Shown: positions 48,101 to 55,824 of the stretch, one piece after another
How positions within the stretch are numbered: position 1 is the stretch's first letter
Layout of the letters: each line of letters begins with the position of its first letter
Assembly (NCBI GenBank): GCA_903944085.1
Contig: CAJAQO010000198.1
Span: 1 to 64,000 of the forward strand
Reading direction: 5' to 3'
DNA from: an uncultured Verrucomicrobia subdivision 3 bacterium
Lineage (GTDB): Bacteria; Verrucomicrobiota; Verrucomicrobiia; Limisphaerales; UBA11358
DNA: 64,000 nt
The notes under the pieces: generated by a model
What the model saw: only the letters and a program-made list of their open reading frames with translations
The model's database searches: none
Told to the model about the DNA's origin: nothing
Program-made: the position numbers and the translations under genes

Positions 48101-50426
48101 GATTTTCTCCGGCGTCATCTCCGGTGCCGGTAATCTGACCAATGCCGGCTTCGGCACTCTGATACTTTCCGCTACAAACACTTTAACCGGCCTTCTACAG
48201 GTTCCGACCGGGGAATTGGTGGGAGTGGCGGGAGGCGCCTGTTCGAACGCTGCCGTCCTCGTGGCGTCCGGAGCGACCAACGGCGTGCAAGTGCCCGTGT
48301 TTGGCGGGCAATGGGCTTGCAGTAACTTGACCTATGGTGCCGGCACGACCTATCTGGACATCAATTTTGGCAGTGCTTATCCAAACACCACTAACGCGCC
48401 GTTGTTTGTGAACGGCAACCTGACTAATAATGGCACCGTGAATCTCATCGTCCGTTCCAGCGTGGGAATTGGTGTTGGCGTCTATCCGCTCGTGAAATAC
48501 ACCGGTGTGACCAACGGCCCGCTGCCGGCCACGGCCTTTGCGCTCCCGGCGGGAATGGTTGGCAGCCTGAGCAACGATGTGGTCAGAAAATCCCTGGACT
48601 TGGTGGTGACGACGGCGGGCACTGGCCCGATCCCGCTGGAATGGGCCGTTGGCAACGGGACTTGGGATCTTAATACGACCGCCAATTGGAAGGATTTTAA
48701 TAACGTCACTGGACAATATTATACTGGTGGGAATGCCGTGACGTTCGACGACTCCGCAAGCGGCGCGTCGCCGATCACTGTGACATTGAACAGCACGGTC
48801 AATCCGGCGAATGTCACCGTGAACGCCACCAAGAATTATACGATCAGCGGCACCGGAGGCATTGCTGGGTCAGCCGCACTGACCAAGAACGGCACCGGCA
48901 CGAACATCTTATCTGGCGTGAACACCTACACCGGCACCACCACCGTCAATACCGGCACGTTGCAATTCGCGGGCGGCAATGCGCTGCCGGGCGCGTCGCC
49001 CATCAGCCTTGGCGCGGCCACACTCCAGATTCTCAACGACGGCGCCGGCAGCGGCGGCACCATCTCCCTCGGCAACAGCATCACTCTCAATGTGGCCGCC
49101 ACCACGGATACCATCAATGTTGGCAACAACGGGAGTGGCCACACCGGCAACACCGTTGCTTTTGGGGCTTTGAATAATGGAGCTCCGGGAAATGCCTTCG
49201 TCAGCACGATCAACTTCACTGCGGCCAACGGCTATCTGATGAGCTTTGGCGTCTTGGGGTTGCCGGGCTTATCCGGTAACACGACCACGCTGAATCCCAC
49301 CACCACCTCGCTGATCATTACGAATGTCGTCAACCAGGAAACTTTGTTTATCGGCCACTATGATACCGTCACGCTGGGTGGAACGAGCACGGGCAACGTG
49401 ATCAACGGAGTTATCTCCGACTCTTCGGGCTATACCAGTGTCGGCAACGGCGACACGCGGGTTACGATGACGGGCATCGGCTGGACCCTCTCTGGAACTA
49501 ATACCTACCACGGCCCCACGGCCATCAGCACCAACACACTGACGATTGGCGGCGCGGGCCAATTGGGTGCCGGCAATTATACGGGGACCATCTCGATCGG
49601 GACTAACTCGGCGTTGAACTATGCGAGTTCAGCCAGCCAGATATTGGCCGGCGTCATCTCCGGTGCCGGTAATCTGACCAATGCCGGCGGCGCGCTTACG
49701 CTCACGGCCACGAACACCTACACTGGCACCACGGCGATTGGAGCAGGCTCGACGCTGGCAATCGGCGGTGCCGGCATGTTGAACAACGGCATCTATGCGG
49801 GGCTGATCATCAACAACGGCGCGTTCAATTATGCCAGTTCAGCCAACCAGACCAACAGCGGCGTCATTTCCGGCACGGGTTCCCTGACGAATGCCGGCCC
49901 CGGCATCCTGACTCTGACGGGCGCGAACACTTACACTGGCAACACCACGGTCAATGGCGGAACGCTGGTCCTCACCTCACCCACGCTGGCCACGAACTCC
50001 ACCGTGACCGTGGCCAACAATGCCGTGTTGAAATTGAATTTTGCGGTGACGAACCAGGTGGCCACCCTCGTGCTGAACGGAGCACCGCAGCCCCCGGGCG
50101 TTTACAACAGTGGCAACACCCCCTTGATCGCCGGCACCGGCAGTTTGATGATTGCCTCTTCCGGTCCCATGGGATTCACCAATCCAACTGCCATCACCGG
50201 CTTCAGCCTGAACGGAGCGAACGTGGTCATCAGCGGGACCAACGGACAGGCGGGTGTGGCCTATTATTTGCTGGCCAGCACCAATCTGACTTTGCGGTTG
50301 AACCAATGGACGGTAGTGGCTACCAACGTGCCGGCCAGTTCCGGGAATTACTCGTTCACCGCCACGAATGCGGTGTTCTCCGGTGCTTTGCAGCAGTTCT
50401 ACATCTTGAGCAATACCAACTTTTAA
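42156..50426 (+). CDS. Giant secreted autotransporter-type beta-strand repeat protein
   Basis: ATG 42156 starts a signal peptide (TILFAALLMVFATPSWLRAQ); the protein is about 2756 residues. Three blocks of about 470 residues (29-509, 609-1082, 1174-1642) each begin with a W...G.W...NW pattern and hold beta-strand repeats of the type seen in autotransporter passenger domains (GPGNLILSGNSTL, GTLIFNGDNTFAGN). Chitobiase-type domains (GATIYYTTNGTTPTTSS) sit between blocks at 519-605 and 1087-1169. Two further blocks (1651-2149, 2162-2622) are close copies of each other, with the DNA repeat listed separately. There is no translocator barrel; the end (QFYILSNTNF) matches the C-terminal domain shared with the other giants. 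It is likely a long surface filament or adhesin; no enzyme active site was seen. Confidence 0.85.
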   Translation: MKVSTGTKTTILFAALLMVFATPSWLRAQSGTWTQTTSGGLWSNSGNWLGGIVADGSGATADFSQIDITADNNVHMDASHTLTAIIFGNKDASPAANWVLDDNGTGGGNILTLAGSSPSIAVNNLGAGETATISAAMAGGAAWAKSGPGNLILSGNSTLSSNINISSGQLTLANAANLNGGTIRTFTIGSGTTLSIAYGGTVSGTTFANSFGSGITVVGNGTLQFDPGSGLGLGLVNVSGGATFYLGMTGGLININSGILNNGGFTSQNWTTNKAGMNIASGAIFDVWNGAVVYIDALTGAGTLRDTETSGDTLNIGVNNGSGEFDGPIGGLAAIVMVKTGKGTEIFTGVDTNPGPVSVNGGALLINGNFTAYANTNGYSVNAGGTLGGTGVIGHPTYINNGGTLGAGLGTAIATLTFSNNLTLNAGSTNFMGITKTGGSTTNDVIVGLGALNFAGTLVVTNITSDASTLAAGDTFQLFNTAGGSGGFNNFVLPVLPVGLSWDTSQLAASGFIRVYDNTTVAMPVLSPGAGQYVGAQVVTLTCITPGATIYYTTNGTTPTTSSLSGPSGLTITLPSNTLGETIEAFGHETGFADSALVIAAYQTVPTAFWTNPAGGSWATPGNWLNNVIGTGAYGTADFSTLTLSSLTDVTLDGTWTIANLKFGDVGNTYGWEIDPGSGGPFTLSGINSTITVSNQTVNFTAVIAGTNNLTTAGNGTLIFNGDNTFAGNINVTAGELNLANAANLDSGVSRIFSIATNSMLSISYGSPTEGNATSAGFGAGITVVGNGTLQFDPGSGNYIGLVSLSSTPYLNLNMSNGWINVISGTLVDGGWQSQNWTNSKAGLNIASGAQLDVWNGNWLYIDALTGSGSIINGYPSGVGNTLNIGVNNGSGEFDGSISSVPPINFVKSGAGTQIFTGSDSAPGSITVNGGAMLINGDFSLVTGSFTANAGGTLGGSGLIGGAVTINSGGTLGVKLGTGVGTLTLANLLTFSPGSTNFMSITKTGGPAACDLITGYTAGTTFHGTLVVTNITSDSSTLAVGDTFQLFNGSGALGAFDHLVLPNLPVGLSWDASQLATTGYLTVANTAAVPIFNPPAGGYVGAQTVTITCLTPGATIYYTTNGSVPTTSSPSGLSGLTVAVPANTTGLTIQAFASKTGFAASAVVSAVFQTIAIPTWTNPNGGSWATAGNWSNNVVGNGANVAADFSTLTLPSQPYVTMDAPWIIGSLKFGDVGNTYGWEIDSGSGGPLTLAGTNTTITVSNQAATITAVIVGTNNLTTAGPGTLILSGNNTFTGNINVTSGQLTLANSANLNSQISRTFNIPSGATLSIGYGGTVSGTTFSKSFGSGITVTGNGTLQFDPGSGLGLGLVNISGGAKLNFGMTGGVININSGIVINGGNTSQNWTTNLAALNIAAGATFDNWNGSAVYVDALTGSGTLSDGYTSGTSFNFGVNNGSGTFSGNISSNNTGTVTLNKLGTGTEIFTGTDSNPGTISVNNGALFINGSTTTTGLVSVASGAILGGVGTIGGRVNATAGGFLAPGASPFSLGTLTLSFNATNTLTLNGNTLFFGLSTVANSDKIAIAGNLVLNGANIVQLSAPSGSIPAGTYTLMTYPSKTGSGTLALQAAYPNATLTVGATSVTLNVTATTYVPGAVWQGAVSGVWDGGALNWTRNGTGSSAYVAGDSVTFDDTATGNFTVSSGSLVLPGSVTFNNSFNNYTVSAGIGGAGPLVKNGSGTLTLSGANTYTNTTTLNSGMLRFAGGSALPGASAINLGPGTLQILNDGAGNGGTIALGNSITLSGALTTDTINVGNNGSGHTGNIVAFGSLNNGTPANANVSTINFTAANGYLMSFGVLGLPGSGGNTTTLNPTTTSLIITNVVNQETSFSGHYDTVTLGGTSIGNVINGVISDSSGYTSVGNGDTRVTMSGNGWTLSGTNTYHGPTSVTTGNLTIGGAGELGAGNYTGTISISSGAALNYASSASQIFSGVISGAGNLTNAGFGTLILSATNTLTGLLQVPTGELVGVAGGACSNAAVLVASGATNGVQVPVFGGQWACSNLTYGAGTTYLDINFGSAYPNTTNAPLFVNGNLTNNGTVNLIVRSSVGIGVGVYPLVKYTGVTNGPLPATAFALPAGMVGSLSNDVVRKSLDLVVTTAGTGPIPLEWAVGNGTWDLNTTANWKDFNNVTGQYYTGGNAVTFDDSASGASPITVTLNSTVNPANVTVNATKNYTISGTGGIAGSAALTKNGTGTNILSGVNTYTGTTTVNTGTLQFAGGNALPGASPISLGAATLQILNDGAGSGGTISLGNSITLNVAATTDTINVGNNGSGHTGNTVAFGALNNGAPGNAFVSTINFTAANGYLMSFGVLGLPGLSGNTTTLNPTTTSLIITNVVNQETLFIGHYDTVTLGGTSTGNVINGVISDSSGYTSVGNGDTRVTMTGIGWTLSGTNTYHGPTAISTNTLTIGGAGQLGAGNYTGTISIGTNSALNYASSASQILAGVISGAGNLTNAGGALTLTATNTYTGTTAIGAGSTLAIGGAGMLNNGIYAGLIINNGAFNYASSANQTNSGVISGTGSLTNAGPGILTLTGANTYTGNTTVNGGTLVLTSPTLATNSTVTVANNAVLKLNFAVTNQVATLVLNGAPQPPGVYNSGNTPLIAGTGSLMIASSGPMGFTNPTAITGFSLNGANVVISGTNGQAGVAYYLLASTNLTLRLNQWTVVATNVPASSGNYSFTATNAVFSGALQQFYILSNTNF
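47380..48150 (+). repeat. Long direct repeat, copy 1 (offset 1539 bp)
   Basis: Coding DNA of the beta-strand giant. It aligns with 48919-49689 at a constant offset of 1539 bases, checked at two points 640 bases apart, so no indel accumulates between. The shared protein text includes NPTTTSLIITNVVNQET and NGVISDSSGYTSVGNGDTR. Edges are approximate. Confidence 0.8.
48919..49689 (+). repeat. Long direct repeat, copy 2 (offset 1539 bp)
   Basis: Partner of 47380-48150. Scattered, often synonymous, differences show that the duplication is not brand new, while the lack of indels argues for selection on reading frame or for gene conversion. Confidence 0.8.
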
Positions 50427-50693
50427 GGATGCCGAAAATCATTCCGCCCAAATTCTGGGGCTGGTGAAATTTTGAGGCCGTGGCACTCAGTCCGCCGAAT
50501 GACAATCGGATTGATGGTCGCTCCCGACCCAATGAAAAATCATTCGGCGAGTGGTTGCCACTGGGTTGCCATCACCGGCGACGCATCAGAACCGTGTGGA
50601 TCTGTGACTTCTTTGCGATGAACATGGCGCACCGGAATATCTGCGGAGTGACAACGGTTCGGAGCTCAATGTTGCGTGCGGATCGTATTAACT
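50427..50693. other. Convergent intergenic region
   Basis: 267 bases between the ends of the beta-strand giant and the phosphomannose isomerase gene. No clear terminator hairpin or gene was recognised. Confidence 0.4.
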
Positions 50694-52451
50694 TCACGTT
50701 CGCACCAGCGCTTTCATGGTCGCGCATTCTCGGCCAGCGGAAGGACCGTGCGGACGGATGGTGTAGCGTTCGACTGCGGCTGGGATGATGAAAGTTTCCG
50801 CGTAATGAACCACGAACGGCGCGAACGCTCCCGTCGGACTTTCCACCAGCGCCTCCTCGCCTTCGACGAGGTTGAGCACATTGACACCACCGCCGGTGTC
50901 GTGCGGCACTTTTTTCGTAAACCAATGCCGCCGCGTCTCGATGAACTCGCGCTCATGGAGGCCGGTGCGCTCCTCGCGCCAGCCGTCGCCGCGGCCGAGC
51001 GGCATGATGCGGTTAACGAGATTTTGCCGCGTCCATTCCGTCGTGTAATTCCACTGAATATTTTTCAAGCCGTGTTCCAGATGAATCGGCCGCGGCTGGC
51101 CGTCGAGGCCGAGCCGGTTCCAGTCCCACAGCTTAAAGGTGAAAATATAAGGCGTGGCGCTGATTTCAAGCACCATGGATTCCGCGCCGCTGCAATGCAC
51201 GGTGCCGGCCGGAATCAGAAAGTGATCGTGCTTTTTGGCCGGGAATTGATTGGCGTATTTCTCCGCCGGAAATGGAGCGATACCGGTTTGCGCAAGCTGC
51301 AAATCGCGCGCCAGGTCCGCCGGGTTCACGTCATCCTTGATTCCCAAATAAACGCTCGCGCCGGGGCGGGCATCGAGCAGGTAATAACTTTCGTCCTGCG
51401 TGTAGTGCATTCCGAAATTATGTTGAATGTATTCCGTGAGCGGATGAACTTGGAACGACAGATTGCCGCCGCCCATTGTGTCGAGAAAATCGAAACGAAT
51501 CGGAAATTCATCGCCGAACCGGGCGTGAACCGCCTCGCCGAGCAGGGCGCGCGGTTGATCGAACACCAGGTCAATTGAGGGAATTTCAAAACGCACGTCG
51601 CCAAAGCCGAGCAACAAGCTGTTTTCTTCTGGCACGCAATCAAAGCACCAGCCGAAGTTTTTCACGTTGCGATCCAAATCACAAACTTCTTTCATCCATT
51701 GTCCACCCCACGGCGCGGGATCGAAAAACGGCACAACGCGAAATGGCCTTGTCACCGCCTGACGCAATCCGCGACGCACGGCTTCGCCACCGGCCAGCTT
51801 GGGTTCGCGCGGATTGTTCGTATCGAGCACGAAATCCCAATTTGCGATGAGCAGGCGTTTCCAGCGGTCGCACACGCGCCAGTCCACGAAGAAGGCGCGT
51901 TTGTATTGCAGGCTTGCGGCCAGCGTGTGGTTTTCGACACCCAAGTTGCTCGCCTCATTTCGACGGAAACGAAGCTGCGCTTCCCAGCGGGCCAGATCGG
52001 CATAAACGAAAATGTCCGGCTTGGCGATCAGACTCGCGCCGCAGCCAACGACCAGCACCAAGCCCGCTGCAATTGCCTCGACTTGCGCACGCAAACGCCC
52101 AATTTCCTGGTCATCGAAAAACTGCGGCAGTGTCAGGCTGCAGAGAAATCCAAATACCGGATCATCCCCGCCCAGAAACGGTTTTACCAGCTCGTCAATG
52201 GCTTCCGGCGCGAGCATGGCGTCGGCCGCGTGCAGTGCCAAAGCTGGCGCGAGCCGCAATTGAAGCTCGTGCAGCACCGAGGGTTCATCCACGCCCGGGT
52301 AACATTCCACGACGAGCACCGTTTTTTTTGCGGATCGTCGGGCTGCGGATTGGAGGAGTCGCGCGGCAATGTCGGCCCAACCTTGGACACAGCTTGTCTC
52401 ACCGTCGGGAACGGGCACGAACGGGAATTTGTCGTAGCTCGGATTTCTCAT
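50694..52451 (-). CDS. Class I mannose-6-phosphate isomerase with an N-terminal kinase-like domain
   Basis: The 585-residue protein has two parts. Residues about 216-585 form a cupin-type class I phosphomannose isomerase: WGGQWMKEV, the metal ligands Gln334 and His336 in NLSFQVHP, Glu354 in QDESYYLLDA and His419 in IPAGTVHCSG. It would interconvert mannose-6-phosphate and fructose-6-phosphate in the cytoplasm. Residues 1-215 look like a uridine-kinase-type P-loop fold (KTVLVVECYPG, QYKRAFFVDWRVCDRWK), but the GxxGxGKS loop is absent, so kinase activity is doubtful. The start overlaps the end of the ROK gene by four bases. Together with the ROK kinase it could move a hexose into glycolysis. 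Confidence 0.82.
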   Translation of the reverse strand: MRNPSYDKFPFVPVPDGETSCVQGWADIAARLLQSAARRSAKKTVLVVECYPGVDEPSVLHELQLRLAPALALHAADAMLAPEAIDELVKPFLGGDDPVFGFLCSLTLPQFFDDQEIGRLRAQVEAIAAGLVLVVGCGASLIAKPDIFVYADLARWEAQLRFRRNEASNLGVENHTLAASLQYKRAFFVDWRVCDRWKRLLIANWDFVLDTNNPREPKLAGGEAVRRGLRQAVTRPFRVVPFFDPAPWGGQWMKEVCDLDRNVKNFGWCFDCVPEENSLLLGFGDVRFEIPSIDLVFDQPRALLGEAVHARFGDEFPIRFDFLDTMGGGNLSFQVHPLTEYIQHNFGMHYTQDESYYLLDARPGASVYLGIKDDVNPADLARDLQLAQTGIAPFPAEKYANQFPAKKHDHFLIPAGTVHCSGAESMVLEISATPYIFTFKLWDWNRLGLDGQPRPIHLEHGLKNIQWNYTTEWTRQNLVNRIMPLGRGDGWREERTGLHEREFIETRRHWFTKKVPHDTGGGVNVLNLVEGEEALVESPTGAFAPFVVHYAETFIIPAAVERYTIRPHGPSAGRECATMKALVRT

Positions 52452-53401
52452 GCGAAGGTTGAAGCCTGGTTTTGGCTAAACAGCGCTTCACCGCCGATCA
52501 ATGCCGCGTCATCACCCAGTGCGGCAGCGACCACGGGAGTTTGCAATGGCAGACTGGGCATGTGCTGCCGCAGATGTTCTTCCATCGCGGGCAAAACAAT
52601 GTCAGGACTACGCAAAACTCCGCCGCCGAGCACCACCAGTTCCGGGTCAAACGCGATCACGGCATTTTGAACCACGACCGCCCAAACCTCGAGGCTTTGC
52701 TGAAGCAGAGCTTGAGCACATTCATCGCCCTGGGCCGCCAGCGCGAAGATTGTTTCGTAATCAGTTTTCCCCGCGCCGGCCAGTTGGCTGCCGGCGAAGT
52801 CGGAGCGTTCCCGCGCCAGCTTCGCAAGCGTGGCGGTGGAAGCGAGATCTTCGGCACAGCCGATGTTTCCGCAGCGCCCGGCTGAATGTTTGTGGGCGAT
52901 GGTGCTGTGCCCCAACAACGTCGCCGCGCGGTTGTTCGCGCCCCGCAAAAGCCGGCCGCTGGAAATCACCGCGCAGCCGATGCCTGTGCCCAGCGCCAGC
53001 ATCACCACGTCGCTTTTTCCGCGCGCGGCGCCGGCCGTCCATTCGCCCAGCAACGCCATGCGCAAATCATTTTCCAAGGCCACGGGCAATCCCAGCCGCG
53101 CGCGGCTCCACGCGGCGAAGTCAATGTCCCCCGCGCCTGGAAATTTTCCGAACTCGCCCCGCACGTGCGGCAATTTTGGGTCCGCCAAAAACGGCAGCGA
53201 CAAGGCAACGCCCGCACAGTTTTGAAGAGTGCAGTCGTTCGTTTTCAGCAGCGATTCCCATGCACAAGCAACCGCTTCAAGCCGCTCCGCCATCGGGCGA
53301 TTGGCGCCGGCGTCGAGCCGGTTTCGCGCGCGGATGCGGCCAGCGCGCACCAGCCCAAGCTTGATCGTGGTGCCACCGAAATCTGCGGCGAGAATCATCA
53401 T
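52448..53401 (-). CDS. ROK-family sugar kinase
   Basis: The 317-residue protein shows the ROK pattern: phosphate-binding DFGGTT (7-12), ENDLRMALLGEW with catalytic Asp112, LGTGIGCAVI (137-146) and LGGGVL near the C-terminus. It probably phosphorylates glucose, mannose or an N-acetylhexosamine at O6. The ROK zinc motif CxCGxxGCxE reads GRCGNIGCAE here: the first Cys is Gly175, with Cys177 and Cys182 kept, so zinc binding may be changed. It lacks a helix-turn-helix, so it is an enzyme and not a repressor. It overlaps the isomerase gene by four bases and the GntR gene by four bases, forming a tightly coupled trio. Confidence 0.88.
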   Translation of the reverse strand: MMILAADFGGTTIKLGLVRAGRIRARNRLDAGANRPMAERLEAVACAWESLLKTNDCTLQNCAGVALSLPFLADPKLPHVRGEFGKFPGAGDIDFAAWSRARLGLPVALENDLRMALLGEWTAGAARGKSDVVMLALGTGIGCAVISSGRLLRGANNRAATLLGHSTIAHKHSAGRCGNIGCAEDLASTATLAKLARERSDFAGSQLAGAGKTDYETIFALAAQGDECAQALLQQSLEVWAVVVQNAVIAFDPELVVLGGGVLRSPDIVLPAMEEHLRQHMPSLPLQTPVVAAALGDDAALIGGEALFSQNQASTFA

Positions 53402-54183
53402 GGCGCTTCCCGTTTCAAATCCAACGTCAGCGTGAAACGCGCGCTGACATAGTGGACTTCAGCAAATTCCATCGGTCTTTTGCCCGTGTCAAAAACCGTG
53501 TGGCAACGAAGCAACAGCGGTTCACCGGTCGGCACTTTCAAGTGCCGCGCCAGCGCGGCGGCGGCAGGCACCGCGGAAAGTTCTTCGCGGGCGCTGTCCG
53601 CCACCGAACCGGTTTCCGCCTGAATTAATTCATAAAGCGGCTTTGAAAAATCGGCCGCTTCCGCGAGCCGCAGGCGCGGATGAAACCAGGAGCGGGAATG
53701 CAGCACCGGACGTTTTGCCCAGCCACGCACGCGATCCAGCCGCAGCACTTCGGTTCCCGCCGTGATTTGCAACGCCTGCGCCACGCGGTCGGGCGCGGCG
53801 AAACGGCGCGCGTCCAGAAAATAACTTTCCACGGAGATGTTGCGCCGCGCCATTTCGCGCGAAAAACTGCGCCATTCGCCAATGCTCGACTCGGCCGGAA
53901 TGGGCAGCACGCGTGTGCCGACGCCCGGCTTGCGTTCCAACAGGCGCTGGTTAACCAGTCGCGTGAGGGCCACGCGCACGGTTCCCCGGCTGACGCCAAA
54001 GCGGTTGGCCAGCGTCAGTTCATCGGGAAACAATGCGCCTTTTTGAAACTCCGGCAGCGCCATCATCCGCCGCAATTCACGCTCGATCTGCGCATGGAGT
54101 GGAACCGGATCAGCCGCCACCAAGCCGGGCAGAGATTTTGAGCCGGAGCGCGAAAACCGGCGAAATGGACGGCTAGAATTCAT
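53398..54183 (-). CDS. GntR-family (HutC/UTRA type) transcriptional repressor
   Basis: I use the ATG at 54183 (261 residues). The frame stays open to 54732, but that part is antisense to the transporter gene and has no domain. The winged helix-turn-helix lies at about 35-95 (PLHAQIERELRRMM, TLANRFGVSRGTVRVALTRL, ERKPGVGTRV) and a UTRA-type ligand domain follows (VLRLDRVRGWAKRPVLHSRSW, PLLLRCHTVFD, VHYVSARFTL). The ligand is probably a sugar or sugar phosphate made by the neighbouring genes. Its own start codon lies inside a palindromic operator, which suggests autoregulation together with control of the divergent transporter. Confidence 0.88.
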   Translation of the reverse strand: MNSSRPFRRFSRSGSKSLPGLVAADPVPLHAQIERELRRMMALPEFQKGALFPDELTLANRFGVSRGTVRVALTRLVNQRLLERKPGVGTRVLPIPAESSIGEWRSFSREMARRNISVESYFLDARRFAAPDRVAQALQITAGTEVLRLDRVRGWAKRPVLHSRSWFHPRLRLAEAADFSKPLYELIQAETGSVADSAREELSAVPAAAALARHLKVPTGEPLLLRCHTVFDTGKRPMEFAEVHYVSARFTLTLDLKREAP

Positions 54184-54205
54184 TTGTCTATACAAATAAA
54201 CAAAT
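54182..54205. promoter_or_regulatory. Likely GntR operator
   Basis: ATTTGT-CTAT-ACAAAT (54182-54197) is a perfect 6-bp inverted repeat whose centre TGTCTATACA resembles HutC-type operators. A further ACAAAT half-site follows at 54200-54205. It overlaps the repressor's start codon and lies upstream of the transporter gene. Confidence 0.65.
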
Positions 54206-54277
54206 AGCTTGCGCCGGTTGGTTCGGTCAACTAAAAAGTGCCGCATCATGCACGCGCCACCAGCCTCGGAATCTGCC

Positions 54278-55624
54278 ATGACCAGCTCCCATTTGCCTCC
54301 CAGCGGCGGCATCCTGCTGCTGAGTGCGATCGTGGCGGCGCTCGGCTCGCTGTTGTTCGGCTTCGACACCGCCGTGATTTCCGGCACCACGGAAGCGTTG
54401 CGCCACGCGTTTGCGCTCAATGACAACCTGCTCGGTTTTACGGTTTCGAGCGCGCTCATTGGCACAATGTTCGGTGCGTTTGGAGCCGGACGCCCCGCCG
54501 ACAGGTGGGGACGGCGGCCAATGTTGACGTTGCTCGCGGTGCTGTTTCTTATTTCCGCCACCGGCTGTGCCTTGGGGTGGAACTGGTATGCCCTGTTGTT
54601 TTTTCGTTTTCTCGGCGGCGTGGCCGTCGGCGCGGCGTCCGTCATCTGCCCGCTGTATATCACCGAAATCGCCCCGGCCAAAAGCCGTGGTTTGCTGGTG
54701 TGCGTGAGCCAGTTGAACATCGTGGTCGGCATCCTGCTGGCCTATCTCTCAAATTATCTGGTCGCGCATTTTCTTGGGGCGGAAAAGCCGGACGCGTGGC
54801 GCTGGATGTTTGGCGTGATGGCGTTGCCCTCGCTGACGTTTCTGGTCGCCGCACTGGTGATTCCCGAGAGTCCGCGCTGGCTGGTCAAAAAGCACCGGCT
54901 AGCCGAAGCGGAAGCCGTGCTGACCCGTTTTGGTCACGAAGCACCGGCGCGCGAAACCCGGGAAATTCAGGAATCTCTTTCCGCCGAAACCACCGGCGCG
55001 AGCGACCGGCTTTTTCAGCGCAAATATCTGAAACCGCTTTTGCTCGTTTGCATGATCGCCGCATTCAACCAGCTCGACGGCATCAATGCCGTCATTTATT
55101 ACACGACCGACATCTTTCGCATGGCTGGCGCGGACAAAGCCAGTGCGCTTATGCAATCGGTGATCGTGGGGCTGACTAATCTGGTGATGACGTTTGTCGG
55201 CATGGCGCTCATTGACCGCGTCGGGCGCAAGGCGCTGCTGCTCGTCGGCTCAGTGACGTTCGTGCTTTCGCATGCGTTGGCGGCGTGGGTTTTTGCCACG
55301 CACACGCAGGGCTGGATGGTGATTGCCGCGATGATGGGCGTGGTCGGCTCACACGCGTATTCGCAAGGCGCGGTCGTCTGGGTGATCATCAACGAACTGC
55401 TGCCCAACGCCGTCCGTGCCTCCGGCTCGGCGCTGGCGTGTTTTTTCATGTGGATGCTGTGCGCGGGAATTGGCTGGGGCTTTCCCGTCATCGCCAAGGC
55501 TTCGGGCGCGGTGGCTTTTGGATTTTTCGCGCTGATGATGGTGGCTCAATTCATCCTCGTCGCCAAATTCCTGCCCGAAACCAAAGGCGTGAGCCTGGAG
55601 GAATTGCAAAAACGACTTGGTTGA
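54278..55624 (+). CDS. Sugar-porter family MFS transporter
   Basis: I start at ATG 54278 (448 residues, GGA nine bases upstream); ATG 54248 is an alternative and the frame extends to a TTG at 54209. Sugar-porter signatures are all present: GFDTAVISG in helix 1, DRWGRR in loop 2-3, PESPRWL before the central loop, QLDGINAVIYY in helix 7, DRVGRK in loop 8-9 and PETKGVSLEEL at the C-terminus. Twelve hydrophobic helices can be followed. It should import a hexose or pentose by proton symport. The gene is divergent from the GntR repressor and shares its operator, so the imported sugar is probably the substrate of the ROK kinase. Confidence 0.92.
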   Translation: MTSSHLPPSGGILLLSAIVAALGSLLFGFDTAVISGTTEALRHAFALNDNLLGFTVSSALIGTMFGAFGAGRPADRWGRRPMLTLLAVLFLISATGCALGWNWYALLFFRFLGGVAVGAASVICPLYITEIAPAKSRGLLVCVSQLNIVVGILLAYLSNYLVAHFLGAEKPDAWRWMFGVMALPSLTFLVAALVIPESPRWLVKKHRLAEAEAVLTRFGHEAPARETREIQESLSAETTGASDRLFQRKYLKPLLLVCMIAAFNQLDGINAVIYYTTDIFRMAGADKASALMQSVIVGLTNLVMTFVGMALIDRVGRKALLLVGSVTFVLSHALAAWVFATHTQGWMVIAAMMGVVGSHAYSQGAVVWVIINELLPNAVRASGSALACFFMWMLCAGIGWGFPVIAKASGAVAFGFFALMMVAQFILVAKFLPETKGVSLEELQKRLG

Positions 55625-55643
55625 CTCGTAAACAATTTGGTTT

Positions 55644-55663
55644 AATGAGCATAGACTCATTTT
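55644..55663 (+). terminator. Weak terminator after the MFS gene
   Basis: AATGAG, loop CATAGA, CTCATT followed by TT: a 6-bp AT-rich stem 20 bases after the stop codon. Confidence 0.45.
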
Positions 55664-55824
55664 GCACGCCCCGCCCATGCTGGATTGGGTTTGGCAGAGG
55701 GCACAAAGTTCAGCCGCGCGTATTGGCTAATCTGTTCCTGGGTGATGACGAGCTTAGTGAACGGCTGGCCGTTTAGTGCGACCGATTACTGCGTCATCAT
55801 AAAACAAAGGGTTCTTACATTATC

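Noticed and set aside
50676-51578. 300-codon plus-strand frame antisense to the phosphomannose isomerase
   Set aside because: The metal ligands and catalytic text of the isomerase are on the other strand; this frame is a shadow.
54184-54732. N-terminal extension of the GntR regulator to 444 residues
   Set aside because: The added part is antisense to the transporter, has no domain, and the operator sits at the later ATG.
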